A DNA stretch of 64,000 bases. It comes from Dipetalonema caudispina (taxonomy: Eukaryota; Nematoda; Chromadorea; Rhabditida; Onchocercidae). The stretch's first letter is position 1. The number at the start of each line of letters is the position of its first letter. The notes beneath the pieces are model-generated. The model saw nothing but the letters and a program-made list of their open reading frames with translations. It made no database searches and was not told where the DNA came from. Shown in pieces: positions 1 to 11,432 of the stretch. The position numbers and the translations under genes are program-made. The stretch lies in the NCBI GenBank assembly GCA_013365325.1, contig JABVXV010000056.1, forward strand, positions 1 to 64,000. The letters run 5' to 3'.

Positions 1-821
1 AAAAGGATTTTTCTCCCAATTTCATAAAATCGTTTATGACAATAAAATGGGAATTTTGGCTCGGTGTTCCTTTTGTAATACATTTGTTGTGCTGATAAAA
101 AAACACTTGCCTGATTTGATGTATCGATCGGTGTAAAACGACAATAAGTATTTCCTAAAAAACACAGGAAGAGAAATTGCTGTATCGCTGAATTCGACCT
201 ACGGAGGAGAACTCTGACGCACGCTTCCGTATATTGAATCCCGCAAAAATACCAAGTATTTATAATAAATAGAATGGACAGAGCCACGAGTTGATGGCAA
301 TAAGCATCCGAAAAAAGGGAAGCTTAGTGAACAAATGGAACAAATCGAAAGGCAAACAATCGCAGAGTGACACCCAGCTCTGAAGTTTGGTACGTGGGGG
401 ACTTTGCAATAACAATGCGCATGATACTTCCATCACTGAAAATAAAACAAACATTAATAGAGTGAAACGACGTACTAAAAGATAGCGATTCCGCAGTAAA
501 GGAAGAGGGACCATGCTGGCATGTCCAGTATTGGAATGACTACTGAAACGAGGGCTTATTTACGACATAAAACGTGTCTCGTGATTGATATTAGAATGTT
601 GTTTCACTTTGTGGTTACGTATGGCTGCTAATTATGAATTAAGCGGGGATTGATATCAAAGAAAGAACGAAAGAATAATGCAATTGGGTTGTGGTTATTA
701 ATTGATGGATTCTGGATGGTAGACAAATAAAGAAGAACAAAGATTCTTAATAACATTCTTAGTGGATTTGCAGATTACTTGGATTGAGATGATGAGAAGA
801 AGCGTTTGCAATCACATATCT
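1..821. other. non-coding left edge, no gene recognised
   Basis: The only open frames are short and show no family motif or paired splice sites. The stretch could be intergenic, or an intron of a gene that begins left of the window. Confidence 0.4.
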
Positions 822-1081
822 AATTTTTTACTTCACAAAATTTACACGCAGCTTTACGCCTTTGTGTAGGTTTGCTTCGAGATTGGGAGACAACGGCAAT
901 ATTGGTAGGATCGGTAGTAGAAGAACATTTCAGGATCAGTAAAGCGCACGTATTCGGAAACCAATTTAGGAATCCGGATGTTGGCTTCCTTTTCGATCTT
1001 GTTAAACAGCTGTCAACAGATAATACTTTCCTTTGGAGGGTGAAGATCAAATACATAGATGCACAAGGGTATTTGAAATAG
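822..1081 (+). CDS. orphan possible exon, function unknown
   Basis: An 86-codon open frame runs on the + strand and ends at a TAG at 1079-1081. It lies in sequence that looks more GC-rich than its surroundings. The translation reads like folded protein (for example GLLRDWETTAILVG and DVGFLFDLVKQLS), with no low-complexity runs. Possible acceptors are CGCAG near 850 and GTGTAG near 870, and TGGAGG|GTGAAG near 1038 could be a donor. No family was recognised and no partner exon was found, so it may be a terminal exon of a gene to the left or a chance frame. A shorter opposing frame (820-1056) looks less protein-like. Confidence 0.25.
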
Positions 1082-3450
1082 TTCTCGACAAGTGAGATAG
1101 AAATTCTATCGTCTACCTTTTATCCTTCTACAGTATGAAGTGAAATTATCCCAACTGTTCTCCATCAATTTGACGCAATTATTCTGAAGGTTGATAAGTG
1201 AATTAGTTTCAGAGCCAAACTAGCTGATAAAATCTCGACTAAGATCAATATCTTTTTAGTGAACTCAGGCAATATTATCCAATAATTTTGAAATAGATGC
1301 TCAATGCGGAAATATCAGGCTTAGAAATATTTGATCGGTGGTCGTATAAAGTTAATGATAATTTTATAATGCTTTTTATAATGCTATTTGTAGTTGTTTG
1401 GATTAGGAGTGGAAGTTGATTGAATTGCTGGCTGATTTCTGATGTGTATTGGTACAGAGAATCAAACCAGCAATTTATTTTGGTAATTATTTTTTGACAG
1501 TAGAATTTAATTAGAATAACAGGCAAATTGAACAGAGAGAGTCGATCCAATAGCGACTACTCGGAGTTGATTCGATTGTGAGATCTGACCTAGGTCCGGA
1601 GGTAGACCGGTCAAATATTTGAATAAGTTAGTGGGAGTGGTCAACAGGAAGCATTGATCTAACTTTGGCGTAAACATATGACATAAAAGATATAAAGGAC
1701 AATGTTTACAATCTTATATATATGAAACAAAGGATATATATTATTGAAACATGTAAATAAAGGTCAGTACATTGTTTGGGTTTGAAGTTGACCTTTCCTA
1801 ACCATAATTGACAAAGACGTATAAATGAGTGTAAGTTAAAGGATTTATGTTAACAATGGAATGAATCGGTTCAAACACTAATTAATTTAATTATAAGAGA
1901 TATATTATTCCATCCTTCGCGAAGGTTATTCGAATAACTTTCGCGACACTATTTGGCTATCTCTAATAATTGATGTAATTTGTGTTTCATTTCTTACTGA
2001 ACTAATTTATCTTATAATCATTTAGCTTACTCTTATTCTTGGTTACGATAAGATTGTAACACAATGTACTTCTTGTAGACAACTTCTATTATTCAATAAA
2101 ACTTTTATTCAAACTATACCACCAAAGAGATTTCATTGTCTTCCACTACAACAAATCTTTCACGATACTCATTCAGAGTATATGTTATGAAGATTGACCA
2201 TTTTGATTTTCAAATATGTTGTAACGGTAATTCTGTCGTGTAATTAACGTAAAGTAAACTATAGCCTACAATTAATAGCTGTATTAAAAAGTCGAAAAAT
2301 TACCTAACTTTTATGAACGACGAAAAATATCACATACGATAAGAAGTTGAAAGATATCAACAACTGGAGTGAAACTATGGAAATATAATGCGTAGGAGAA
2401 TTTATAATAATAGAATGGTTAGTATATATAAATGGACTAAGTCCAGAAAAGTTGATCAATCGTGAATTGATTGGATTGAAATCCTCAATCTTTTTAAGGA
2501 TGATGATAGGGAGAAACATTTAATCATTGCTTAATTGATACTGTAATGTATCCCGAAGAAATAAATTCGTTTCGTTTATGTTCAAACGAAAGGATTATTC
2601 ATTAAAAGGTTAATTACAAGTTGAAGTATGGGAATGTTTTCTTGCTTGTTCAACGTACATTAACGTCATCATAAAGTGCATTCACCACGTTCTTACGTGT
2701 TTGTCATCAGGAAGTGATCTTTGCATCTCCTTCTTTGCACGTATCCTTGGTAGAGTATTCGGAAATTTTATTATGTTTCTATCATCCACAGGATGCATTT
2801 TATCATACTAAAACAGAAAAATCAAATAATTTCAAATTTGCAATGCACGTGTTACGTGTAAAATTAAATACATTGATTAATATGAGACATAAAGTTTCAT
2901 ATAGGGCTGGTTGGTCAACGTTGCAAGGATGACATCAGCGCTCTATGAGGGAGAAGGGACATTTGGGGATGAGAAGGCGAGAAGAGGTCAACTTGGGGGG
3001 TATCTTTGGGAGGGTCCCAGATTTACTATTTAGCAAATTTTTGGGAAGAAAGCTAATAGTTATCGCCGTGGTAGGGTCACTGTTTCCCGGATATTTCAAT
3101 GTCTTTTACTCCAGAGCAGAGCGACCCATCTCCATAATTGAGTTGCATAGAATGGTAAAGATGCATTCTTGATAACACGAGTTAACCTCTTGATGTTCTT
3201 TATAAAGCATTCCGCGTTACTCACTTAAACTTGTGATTTCTGATTGATTGAAATACAAGATGGAGTTATCTGGAATTATCAGTAAGTTAGAGAATAAAAA
3301 AATAGAAAATGAATATTGCGGCAATGGTTTATTCTCCTTGACGCACATGCATCACGTTAACTTTCCCTTTTCGATGTTACTCATGCTAACTGTTACATTT
3401 ATTTACAGTTGCTGATTGTTGCAGTACAGTACAGTTTGATCTTGTTTGCA
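1082..3450. other. intergenic region upstream of TIAR
   Basis: No supported gene. It holds the palindromic element at 1873-1987. Two short + strand open frames at 2714-2932 and 2945-3172 have no recognisable domain and probably lie in promoter or 5' flanking DNA. The patch at about 2930-3150 looks more GC-rich than its neighbours. Confidence 0.4.
1873..1987. repeat. 115-bp imperfect inverted repeat with palindromic core
   Basis: The centre (1917-1946) is a 30-bp palindrome with one mismatched pair, around TTATTCGAATAA. Outer arms at about 1873-1902 and 1957-1987 are again complementary with a few mismatches (AGAGATA against TATCTCT, AAACAC against GTGTTT). The two sets of arms share nearly the same centre. 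The layout fits a small foldback or MITE-like element or a cruciform. No coding capacity and no clear target-site duplication were seen. Confidence 0.6.
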
Positions 3451-3451
3451 G
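3441..3451 (+). promoter_or_regulatory. probable trans-splice acceptor of the TIAR gene
   Basis: CTTGTTTGCAG ends nine bases before the ATG at 3461. A strong 3' splice site this close to a start codon, with no 5' exon needed, fits nematode spliced-leader trans-splicing. An unseen non-coding exon is the alternative. Confidence 0.5.
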
Positions 3452-3460
3452 ATAACGACC

Positions 3461-6400
3461 ATGTCTGTAAGTTTCCTTTCTATTTTCTCTCACTAAAAAA
3501 AAAAGTTAGTTCCTTATAATACATCTTGAAAAATAAGTAATATAAATTAGCCAAAAATGAGCAGTAGGATTTGACAAGATAAAACATGCCTTAAATGGGA
3601 CGAAGTAGAGTTTTCGTAGATATATGAAATGTTAGTGTTGGACAAGGTAAAAAAGCTAGCTGAGGGATTGGGATTGCGGGAAAGGGATGAAGAAGGAGCC
3701 GATCAGTCGTTTGACAAGTGCTCAACCGAAGGAAACGATGTATGTGTATTCTCAGTCGCCGTGTGCAACAGTCCTCCCCTTTGACCTCCCATTCTATGAT
3801 GATTATGTTTGAAAAACGACCCTACATTGTTGGTACCGTAACAGAAGTAGTAGTGTAGCACATAGTGACTCTTAGCGAGTATAACATTTCTCTGAGATGG
3901 TAAAAAGAAGTGCGGATGATTGTATACTGCTTCAAATGGCAAAAAGAGTACGAGAGGAGGTATGCGTGCTTGTTAACCGGTTAAATATCATTCTAGTCTT
4001 TTTTAATTCTCCTTACTTTTTTTATTTATAAGGAGTGAAAATCGTACTGTGAATGATCTTGTCTCTGTTGTTATCGTATAATCTCATATGATTTGAAAAG
4101 CCATAGTTATTTGCCATTTGTAGGAGGAAATTCTGTCATATATATAATTATAATATGAATGCGATGCAGTGGGATAGCTTGTATTAATTGTACCGTTGAT
4201 CTAAACTTATGGTTGCTTCTAAAAAGTCGTACAGAAATGAAGTGAAATATTCAGATTATAATTGTTTTCAGTCTTGATTTTAAGAGAATATCTCTCGTAA
4301 GACTTTGGGAAGAATTCATGTTAGATTTAACTGTATATCCAGGAGTTATCATGATGCAGATTAAACAATTGATGCACGACATTGATGTTTCGCGTCGTTC
4401 GCACTGTAGATTATAATATTTAGTTTAACTCGTACGGATATGGAGCATATGGTTACGGACAACAAGTAGCCACTCCTTATGGACACGATGAAACGGGCAT
4501 GATGCAAGGTGTGATGGGTCCGGGCACTGGTGGAGGTGGTAGTTGCGGTAGCTCAGGAGGAGCCTACAATGCCCGTTATCATTTCCAAGCAGCGCAGAAT
4601 GCTGGATTCGATACTGGTAGTGAAGATCACCAACCAAGAACTGTGTACGTTCATTTCTGACCTGTGCTATATTTCAATTTTTTTTTTTTCTTTTCTTTTT
4701 GTTATAAAGTAGTTAGGCGGAAAACCAACTGTGCTAGGTGTTTGCAGCATATGTCTATCATTGTTCATCGAATTTAAGACAAACAGTGTTATTTCCATGA
4801 TTTCAGCTATGTTGGAAATTTAGATCCAAGTATAACAGAGGATTTTATTACCACGTTATTTGGGCAGATTGGTGCTGTAACGAAAACAAAAGTCATCTTT
4901 GATGTACGTTTTTTCATTTCTGCCCAAAGTTTTAGAGTTGTGATATTTAAAATTTTGAGAGAAATATGTGCATTCTTTTTGCAACTTGTTATTGTTTACA
5001 ATATCATTCACGTCCGCTTTGGTGGGTAGCGACGCTTCTTTGTTATTTTTATTCAAATTTTTTTCATTTTTTCCTCATTCATTCTTTATACGCTTTCTGG
5101 TACATTCATTATTGTAAAGATTTTTGAATTTTTCTCCTTTCAATAGAAAAAGGAAAAATCGGACGTGATATGATATGTATGCAGATAATAAGGGAGATAT
5201 ACACATGGCGGTGTTGGTAAGGACTACTTGATGCTAATTGCTACTACAACTACCACTGTTACTACTTTATTGCACATCTCACAAACAGGATGTGGATATG
5301 ATATGAATATGTGAATATTTGGAGAACAGGGAGAGTGTACTCAAGTTGTCTCATATACACAGACTCTAATTCACAAACATGCCGGGGCATTTCGCGCTCT
5401 TTGGCTAAGTACCAATTTTTTCAAATTTAATTATTTCATCATTTTCATTATACCTTTGAAGTTTTTTCATTCTTTTTCAATTCATTCATTCGCTTTCCTT
5501 CTTTTTATTATTGTCGAATTTTCTTCAATTTCTATTTATTAAAACAAAAAGAAAAACCATATACACTCACTAGAAAGAAAAAAAAACCATTGAACCCAAA
5601 TAGCCTTGAGACTACATCACTCCATAAAAAGGTAAGTCCCGATGGCATTGCGCAGCATCCCGACTCCAGTTATCTCAGAACAGGAAGAGGTTACTTCGTA
5701 GTAGTAGTAGTAGTAGGTGCGAGTAAGGAGGGGTATGTTGTCAACTGAAAGGAAACAGGTGAGTGTCAGATGTGCAACAACATTTGATACTGTTTCATTT
5801 TTGGCTCCTTCGATTTTGTATGTTTCGAATTGTTTCTAAATTTTTGTTGTTTTAAACTGTTTTGCCTGAAATTGAGGGAGACAGAAATGTGACAGCGTCA
5901 TAGCAAATTAAAGCCGATAACCTAAGTTATTTTTTTACATTCGTTTTACAGGGAACCAATGATCCTTATGCTTTCGTTGAATTCGCTGATCATTACACTG
6001 CTGCGCAAGCACTGCAGGCAATGAATAAAAGAGTACTTTTGGAAAAGGTTTGTTCAAGAAGAAAACGTTCCATAGCTAAGCACAGAAGTCTTTCTTTGCA
6101 TTGTAGCTGTATACCACACTTTGATGTGTTGGGACTTATTTTATTATTTAGCAAATGATAATTTGAAAGATCGCAAAAATGGAGTGGTTTGAAATTGCTA
6201 ATTCTTCACACTTCGTTGCGATCTGGTATACGTTTCACGGAAATAGCTTTCATTGTTTAAAGTGACAACTAGGAAATATGCTGGTCGTCATCAATTAGGA
6301 ATGTGTAATTCGATTTAGGCATGTTAAAATATATCTAATATTTAAAAAATGTCCAACTTCAAAGAAAAAATTTCAGGAAATGAAAGTAAACTGGGCTACG

Positions 6401-8697
6401 GAACCGGGATCACAAGCTAAGGTAGACACTAGCAAACACTTCCACGTGTTTGTTGGCGATTTGTCACCGGAAGTTGATAACAAGGCATTGAAAGATGCAT
6501 TCGCTCCATTTGGAGAAGTTTCGTAAGTTTTTCCCCTCTTCAACTCTGTTTATGATTGATTAGGCTTAAAATATCTTCTTAAAAAAGAGTAGGTTTGGAG
6601 GCTGCTGATGTTCAATAAGAATCACTGTAATTGAATTCTGTATCACTATTCTATGCTTTTTTGTTTTTGATTTTAGGGATGCTAAAGTAATTAGGGATGC
6701 AACAACTTTGAAATCAAAAGGCTATGGATTTGTTTCCTATCCAAAAAGAGAGGTAAGTTTTTTAATCTTTGTTTATGACTCGTGTTTTTATGATGATACC
6801 CTAGGTTTTGAGGACTGTTGTGTTTTTTGGTACGGTGTCTCATTTTCCACCCTGATATGGTTGCACGCTTCATGGTTTTGAAAAATATATTTATCGAAGT
6901 AGCTCATTATGCATCTTCAATTGTAAATAAGCCAGCTAGATATGGTAAAGAAACAAAAGTATATCTTCAACAAAAAGTAACCATATTCCGCATTTAGGAG
7001 GCGGAGCGAGCTATAGAGCAAATGAATGGTCAGTGGTTGGGACGACGAACAATTCGCACAAATTGGGCAACACGTAAACCAACTGGTACTGGTGCTGGTG
7101 ATGGGCAATATGGACGCACCGAATTGAATTACGATGACGTTTACAATCAGACAGGTCCCGATAACACATCTGTCTACGTCGGAAATGTTAACTCAAACGC
7201 TAACGGTAGGTTGCTCAAGGTATTATGTACTTGGATGTTAGTAGTATTGAGAGTAACAGTTTATTGGATAGAAAAGCACTTATTAAGAGCTTACCTGTGT
7301 TGCTACTGTAATGGACCGTCTTGGTGCATTTATGAAGCATTATCGCATGGTTAGTGTCAGAGGAGTGCTATAATATTGAAATTTTTGTAGCACAATCATT
7401 TCTCGAGCTACAATGCATCTGAGGTATGTTTGTGCTCCTACAGTTTGAGAGCAGTTTGACAAATTATTTAGATAAAGAATAATAGTCGTTCCTACTTCTC
7501 TTTAAAAGCTTAGGAAGATACAAGAAATTTGCAAGGATGTGCAGTGTTATGATGTTCACACGTATTTTTTTGTTAAGTTTTCAAAACATTTGCTTTTTAT
7601 TCTTTTTATAAATTCTTTTCTTAGACGAAGACTTGCGAGCAGCATTCGACAAATTCGGTCGTATCCTAGAAGTTCGAATCTTCAAATCGCAAGGATATGC
7701 ATTTGTGCGCTTTGACAAAAAGGATTCTGCTTGTAACGCTATCTGCAAAATGAATGGACAAGAACTTTGCGGTCAGAATATAAAGTGCTCTTGGGGAAGA
7801 ACACCAGAGGTAAGTCATCAATGACTTTTTTGGATTATGGGGCTTTCTTTTTCTGCTTCATCAGCCTCATTGGCCACTGTTTAATGATAAATATTTTATA
7901 CGTTTAACATAATTTACCATTCATTATGTTGTAGTTCTAGCTTCAGAGTACTAGTGTTGGTGTTTTACACGCCAGCAGGGGTTAAACAAAGATAAAACTA
8001 AAATGTGAAGTTCAGGTTTCCTTTGATTCAAGTCTATGTTGTGTTTTACTTTTATAATGTCTAAAGTCACGCGTTGAACATCTAAGCGTTATCTCTAAAA
8101 GTTTTTTCGTAGGGTCACAACCAACAGGCCAATGCATACAATCAAGCTCAAGCGTATGCAAATTATGGTGGTTATGGGGCCTATGGCTATGGAAATGGTG
8201 CATCAGGTGGTCCAGGTGGCAGTGCTGCAGCGCAGCAGCAGTACTGGAATTACTATCAGCAGTATTACAGTAATCCACAGCTTGTTCAACAGCAGTGGCA
8301 GAGGTAAGTTGAAATTTCGACTTCACAGTTATTATTACAAGTTCTTGAGTTTTTAATACTTTATTTATAGAGAAAAGAATTAGACATCCTTTCATGGAAA
8401 AAGAAGTGTAAACATATTTGAACGTTTTACACTTCATTTTTTATAGAATTAGACTAATTTCCACGGTCTCTAATATTTCAAGATGAATTCCATGCTTAAG
8501 AATTGAAGCCTTTTTAACATGAGAGAATCTCACTTGTCTTGAATCATTTCATGCAGCTGTTTAATTTCTGAATATCTGTGCAATCCCAGTTTTCTTGGTG
8601 GGGACTAAATAAAATATTCATTTGTTTTGTTTTATTTTATTTTCCTCTGTGTTTCAGTTATTGGCAGCAGCAGCAGCCACAAAGTGGAAATCAGTAA
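3461..8697 (+). CDS. tiar-1: TIA-1/TIAR-family RNA-binding protein, three RRMs
   Basis: Complete gene of ten exons: 3461-3466, 4424-4644, 4807-4903, 5952-6047, 6377-6522, 6677-6752, 6998-7205, 7625-7809, 8113-8303, 8658-8697. All phases agree and give 421 aa, close to the family size. A Gly/Tyr-rich N-terminus leads into RRM1 (RNP2 VYVGNL at about 76, RNP1 DPYAFVEF at 112), RRM2 (VFVGDL at 164, KGYGFVSY at 203) and RRM3 (VYVGNV at 273, QGYAFVRF at 306), followed by a Gly/Tyr/Gln-rich tail of about 76 aa. Family members bind U-rich RNA, regulate 5' splice-site choice and translation, and form stress granules; that role is inferred from similarity. The first coding exon holds only ATG TCT. Intron 3 contains extra candidate exons (see findings). 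Confidence 0.94.
5697..5716. repeat. GTA microsatellite
   Basis: A run of about six GTA units inside TIAR intron 3, next to candidate alternative exon sequence. Confidence 0.8.
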
Positions 8698-11432
8698 GCA
8701 GAATAGAGCGACAATATTAGGAGGGCAGTTCTTTTATTTGAATTTCTGCACGAAGAAGTCGTTTTAAATAATTTTGAACAATTAATATTTTTCCCAAACA
8801 TTTTTCTGTTGCGCCACTTTATTAAAATTTAATTTAAATCATATTTCATTTATTCATTGTTATTCAAGCAGCGCATCTCACTGATTTTTCTTTTCTTCAC
8901 TACGAATAGTCACAGTTCCCTCGTTAAACACATTTTTCACAATGTCCTGTGCTTTTCATTTTTTCAAAATAATTTACTTTTTTGTTTATTTATGTCTTCG
9001 ACAATTGAGCACATCATTCAGCTTATCGTTGTACTTTTTCTCTCTGCCAAACTTCATTTTTTACCTTCGAAAATTTTTCCTGTTTTGTAATGTTTCCTTT
9101 TTCGAGCTATTAAACGAAGTTTTTATAGACCTGATACAATCCTACTGACAGAGAGACTTTCTTTCTTCAACCTAGTTGGCCCACACCTGAAAGGGTAAGC
9201 GAAGCACAGAAAAAGGAACAATAGCTTGGTACTAGTTTCTTGGAAATAATTAAGGTATGTGGAATGAAAATTAAGTGATTGTGACAGAGCATAACATTTT
9301 CAATAAGAGAAGTTACTTTTTTGAGCACTTTGTTTGGCGCCGTTTTTTCTTTGGTTCTTTCTTTCATATTAGCAATTGTTTGTTTCATCATTTCCTTCCC
9401 ATTTGTGGGTATTCAGGCATGATTTTTCGTACTTTTTTGTAGGATTATGCGTACTTGTGTTACCATTGTTTTTGTTAGTATAATGCCATCTTCGTTCGAT
9501 AAGTTCTGTTTCTCCTAATGAAAGCAATGTGAATCTGTCGCAATTTTAAAAGCCTCCTGGAAGCATATATATAATATAATTATGCATTTAAATGGATCGC
9601 AAATGTCGATTGGGATTTTTATTCTTCAAGTCAAATTCTTGGAACCTAGATTTGGATTTTGTTGCGGTTTTGAAGATTTTCTTCTGATCTTCACTAGTGA
9701 CTGCTTACGTTCTATCACAGCAGCAAAAATGAGGGCATTTAGCATGATTTTTCGGTTATTGAAAATGTTTCGGGATGATATATGGCTAATAATGTTAATT
9801 GTTACGATGGAAATACAGCAGGTACAATACGCTTAAAAATAAAAAAAACATATTTGCTCGAACAATCCAAAATTGTTTTAAAAGGAGCGAAATTGGTTTG
9901 GTAACGGTGCAAGATTATTTTCATCGGCGAGAAATAGATGGAAGCTGGAGTGGACAAAGAATAAAGTAGAAATGGAAGGATATGTAGGCCTGTGCTTTTT
10001 TTTAAAAAAAAAAAAAAAAACTGTGGAACAGAAGTTTTTTAAGACCTTGGAGGGAGAATTAAAAGGCAAGGAATTGTCGTATTGCGGCAGGTACTATTCC
10101 TCCTAGATCTCGACAGTCCACTTCTTCGTCTTTAAAAACATAGTGAAGTGGAGATTTCGAAAAAGTTAAATTTTTTCTTGCGGAATTGCGATCTAGTACC
10201 TTATCACTTCGGGCCTTATCAAATTTTGATGTAAAGTGTGGCAGCAGGTTATAGCGATTTATGGGTTTTTATTTCATTGCATTCTTAATAGGATTCACTG
10301 ACTTATCATCAGATATCCGTTAGGAATTTTGAGGGTGACAAGCAGCTTAACACGAGCAAAGGGAATATTAGACTTCATTTGTTTTTAACTTCGCCTCTAT
10401 CTTACTACCAATATGATAGTATTTCCGTCTCTTGTCGAAGTCCAAATCATCCAGGCTTATCATGGTTTGGTATTACTAACATGAACAGGTTCCACAAATT
10501 GCTACAGTCAATTGCTGTCATTGGTGCAGCTGTATTTCCATGCAAATGTCCATGAACAACGGTGCTATTCTAGAAAAGCGATCAGTGTTACACAAATCGG
10601 AGTTAGTAGTCATTATGTAATCATTTTCATATCCTTCTGCTGAGTTATCCAATTTATTAAAATCCACATTGTGCAAAGGAGACAAGGATATCACACAATA
10701 ATCAATTAATACGATTGGTATACGGCAACGTGAGTTAGTTCAGATCGGAAAATACCGAATATTTAGAGTGGAGAACTTTGAACTGTCTTCTTTTTCATGT
10801 TTTATTATCTTCGCCATTCAGTATTGTGATGGAAGTATTACCAACCAAAAGCTATGCAGTAGGAAGAAAAATTATTGTGCTTTTCCCATTTATAAATGCC
10901 CAATAAATAAAAGAAATATTACTGTTGTTATGAGCAAACAACACAAATATTGTGGTGTAGGAAAAATCTAAGTTATTTCAAGTTTTAAGCCATTTTTAAC
11001 CTCCATCAGAAACTAACCACCGCCACTTTTTTCCCCTTGTATCTTCCTACCACTTCAAGCTACACAAGATGACACAGAAATTGCGGTCAAGAAATTATCA
11101 GAAATCACGATATGATTAGGTTTCCCTCTAACAGTAATCAAGCCAACTGATAGCAGTAAGATTTCCAACTCTTAACAAAATGATTCTCTTTTGAAAAAAG
11201 AGTTAAACTATCTGTTGCAGAAACAGTTATACGTCATTTGTTACCCGAAATTTGGCTGTTGACTATTGGAACAAATGAAAGCTATACTTACCAAACTTAT
11301 ATCACAGAGCGAAATTGTTTATTTGAATTAACGGCATGTATAAATATACGAATAACTAATATGCATTCCTCATTTTTTGATTTAAATTTCATCACATTAC
11401 TTCTGATTTTCCTGATTCCTTTGTTTTTCATT
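8698..11432. other. TIAR 3' flank and intergenic region
   Basis: Between the TIAR stop and the 3' end of the convergent minus-strand gene. It holds T-rich 3'UTR-like sequence, a candidate AATAAA at 9838-9843 (A-rich context, uncertain) and an A/T homopolymer near 10000-10020. A small hairpin pairs TCCACTTC near 10117 with GAAGTGGA near 10144. The open frames here show no family motif or splice partners. Confidence 0.4.
11318..11323 (-). terminator. candidate polyadenylation signal
   Basis: AATAAA on the minus strand, about 110 bases past the stop of the minus-strand membrane protein gene. A second AATAAA overlaps the stop codon itself (near 11432). Confidence 0.4.

Noticed and set aside
3703..3942. 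Minus-strand 79-codon frame in TIAR intron 1
   Set aside because: No splice sites, domain or conserved-looking features; a chance frame within the intron.
9711..9730. TATCACAG, the seed of the miR-2 family
   Set aside because: No hairpin partner is visible around it, and an eight-base match is expected by chance.
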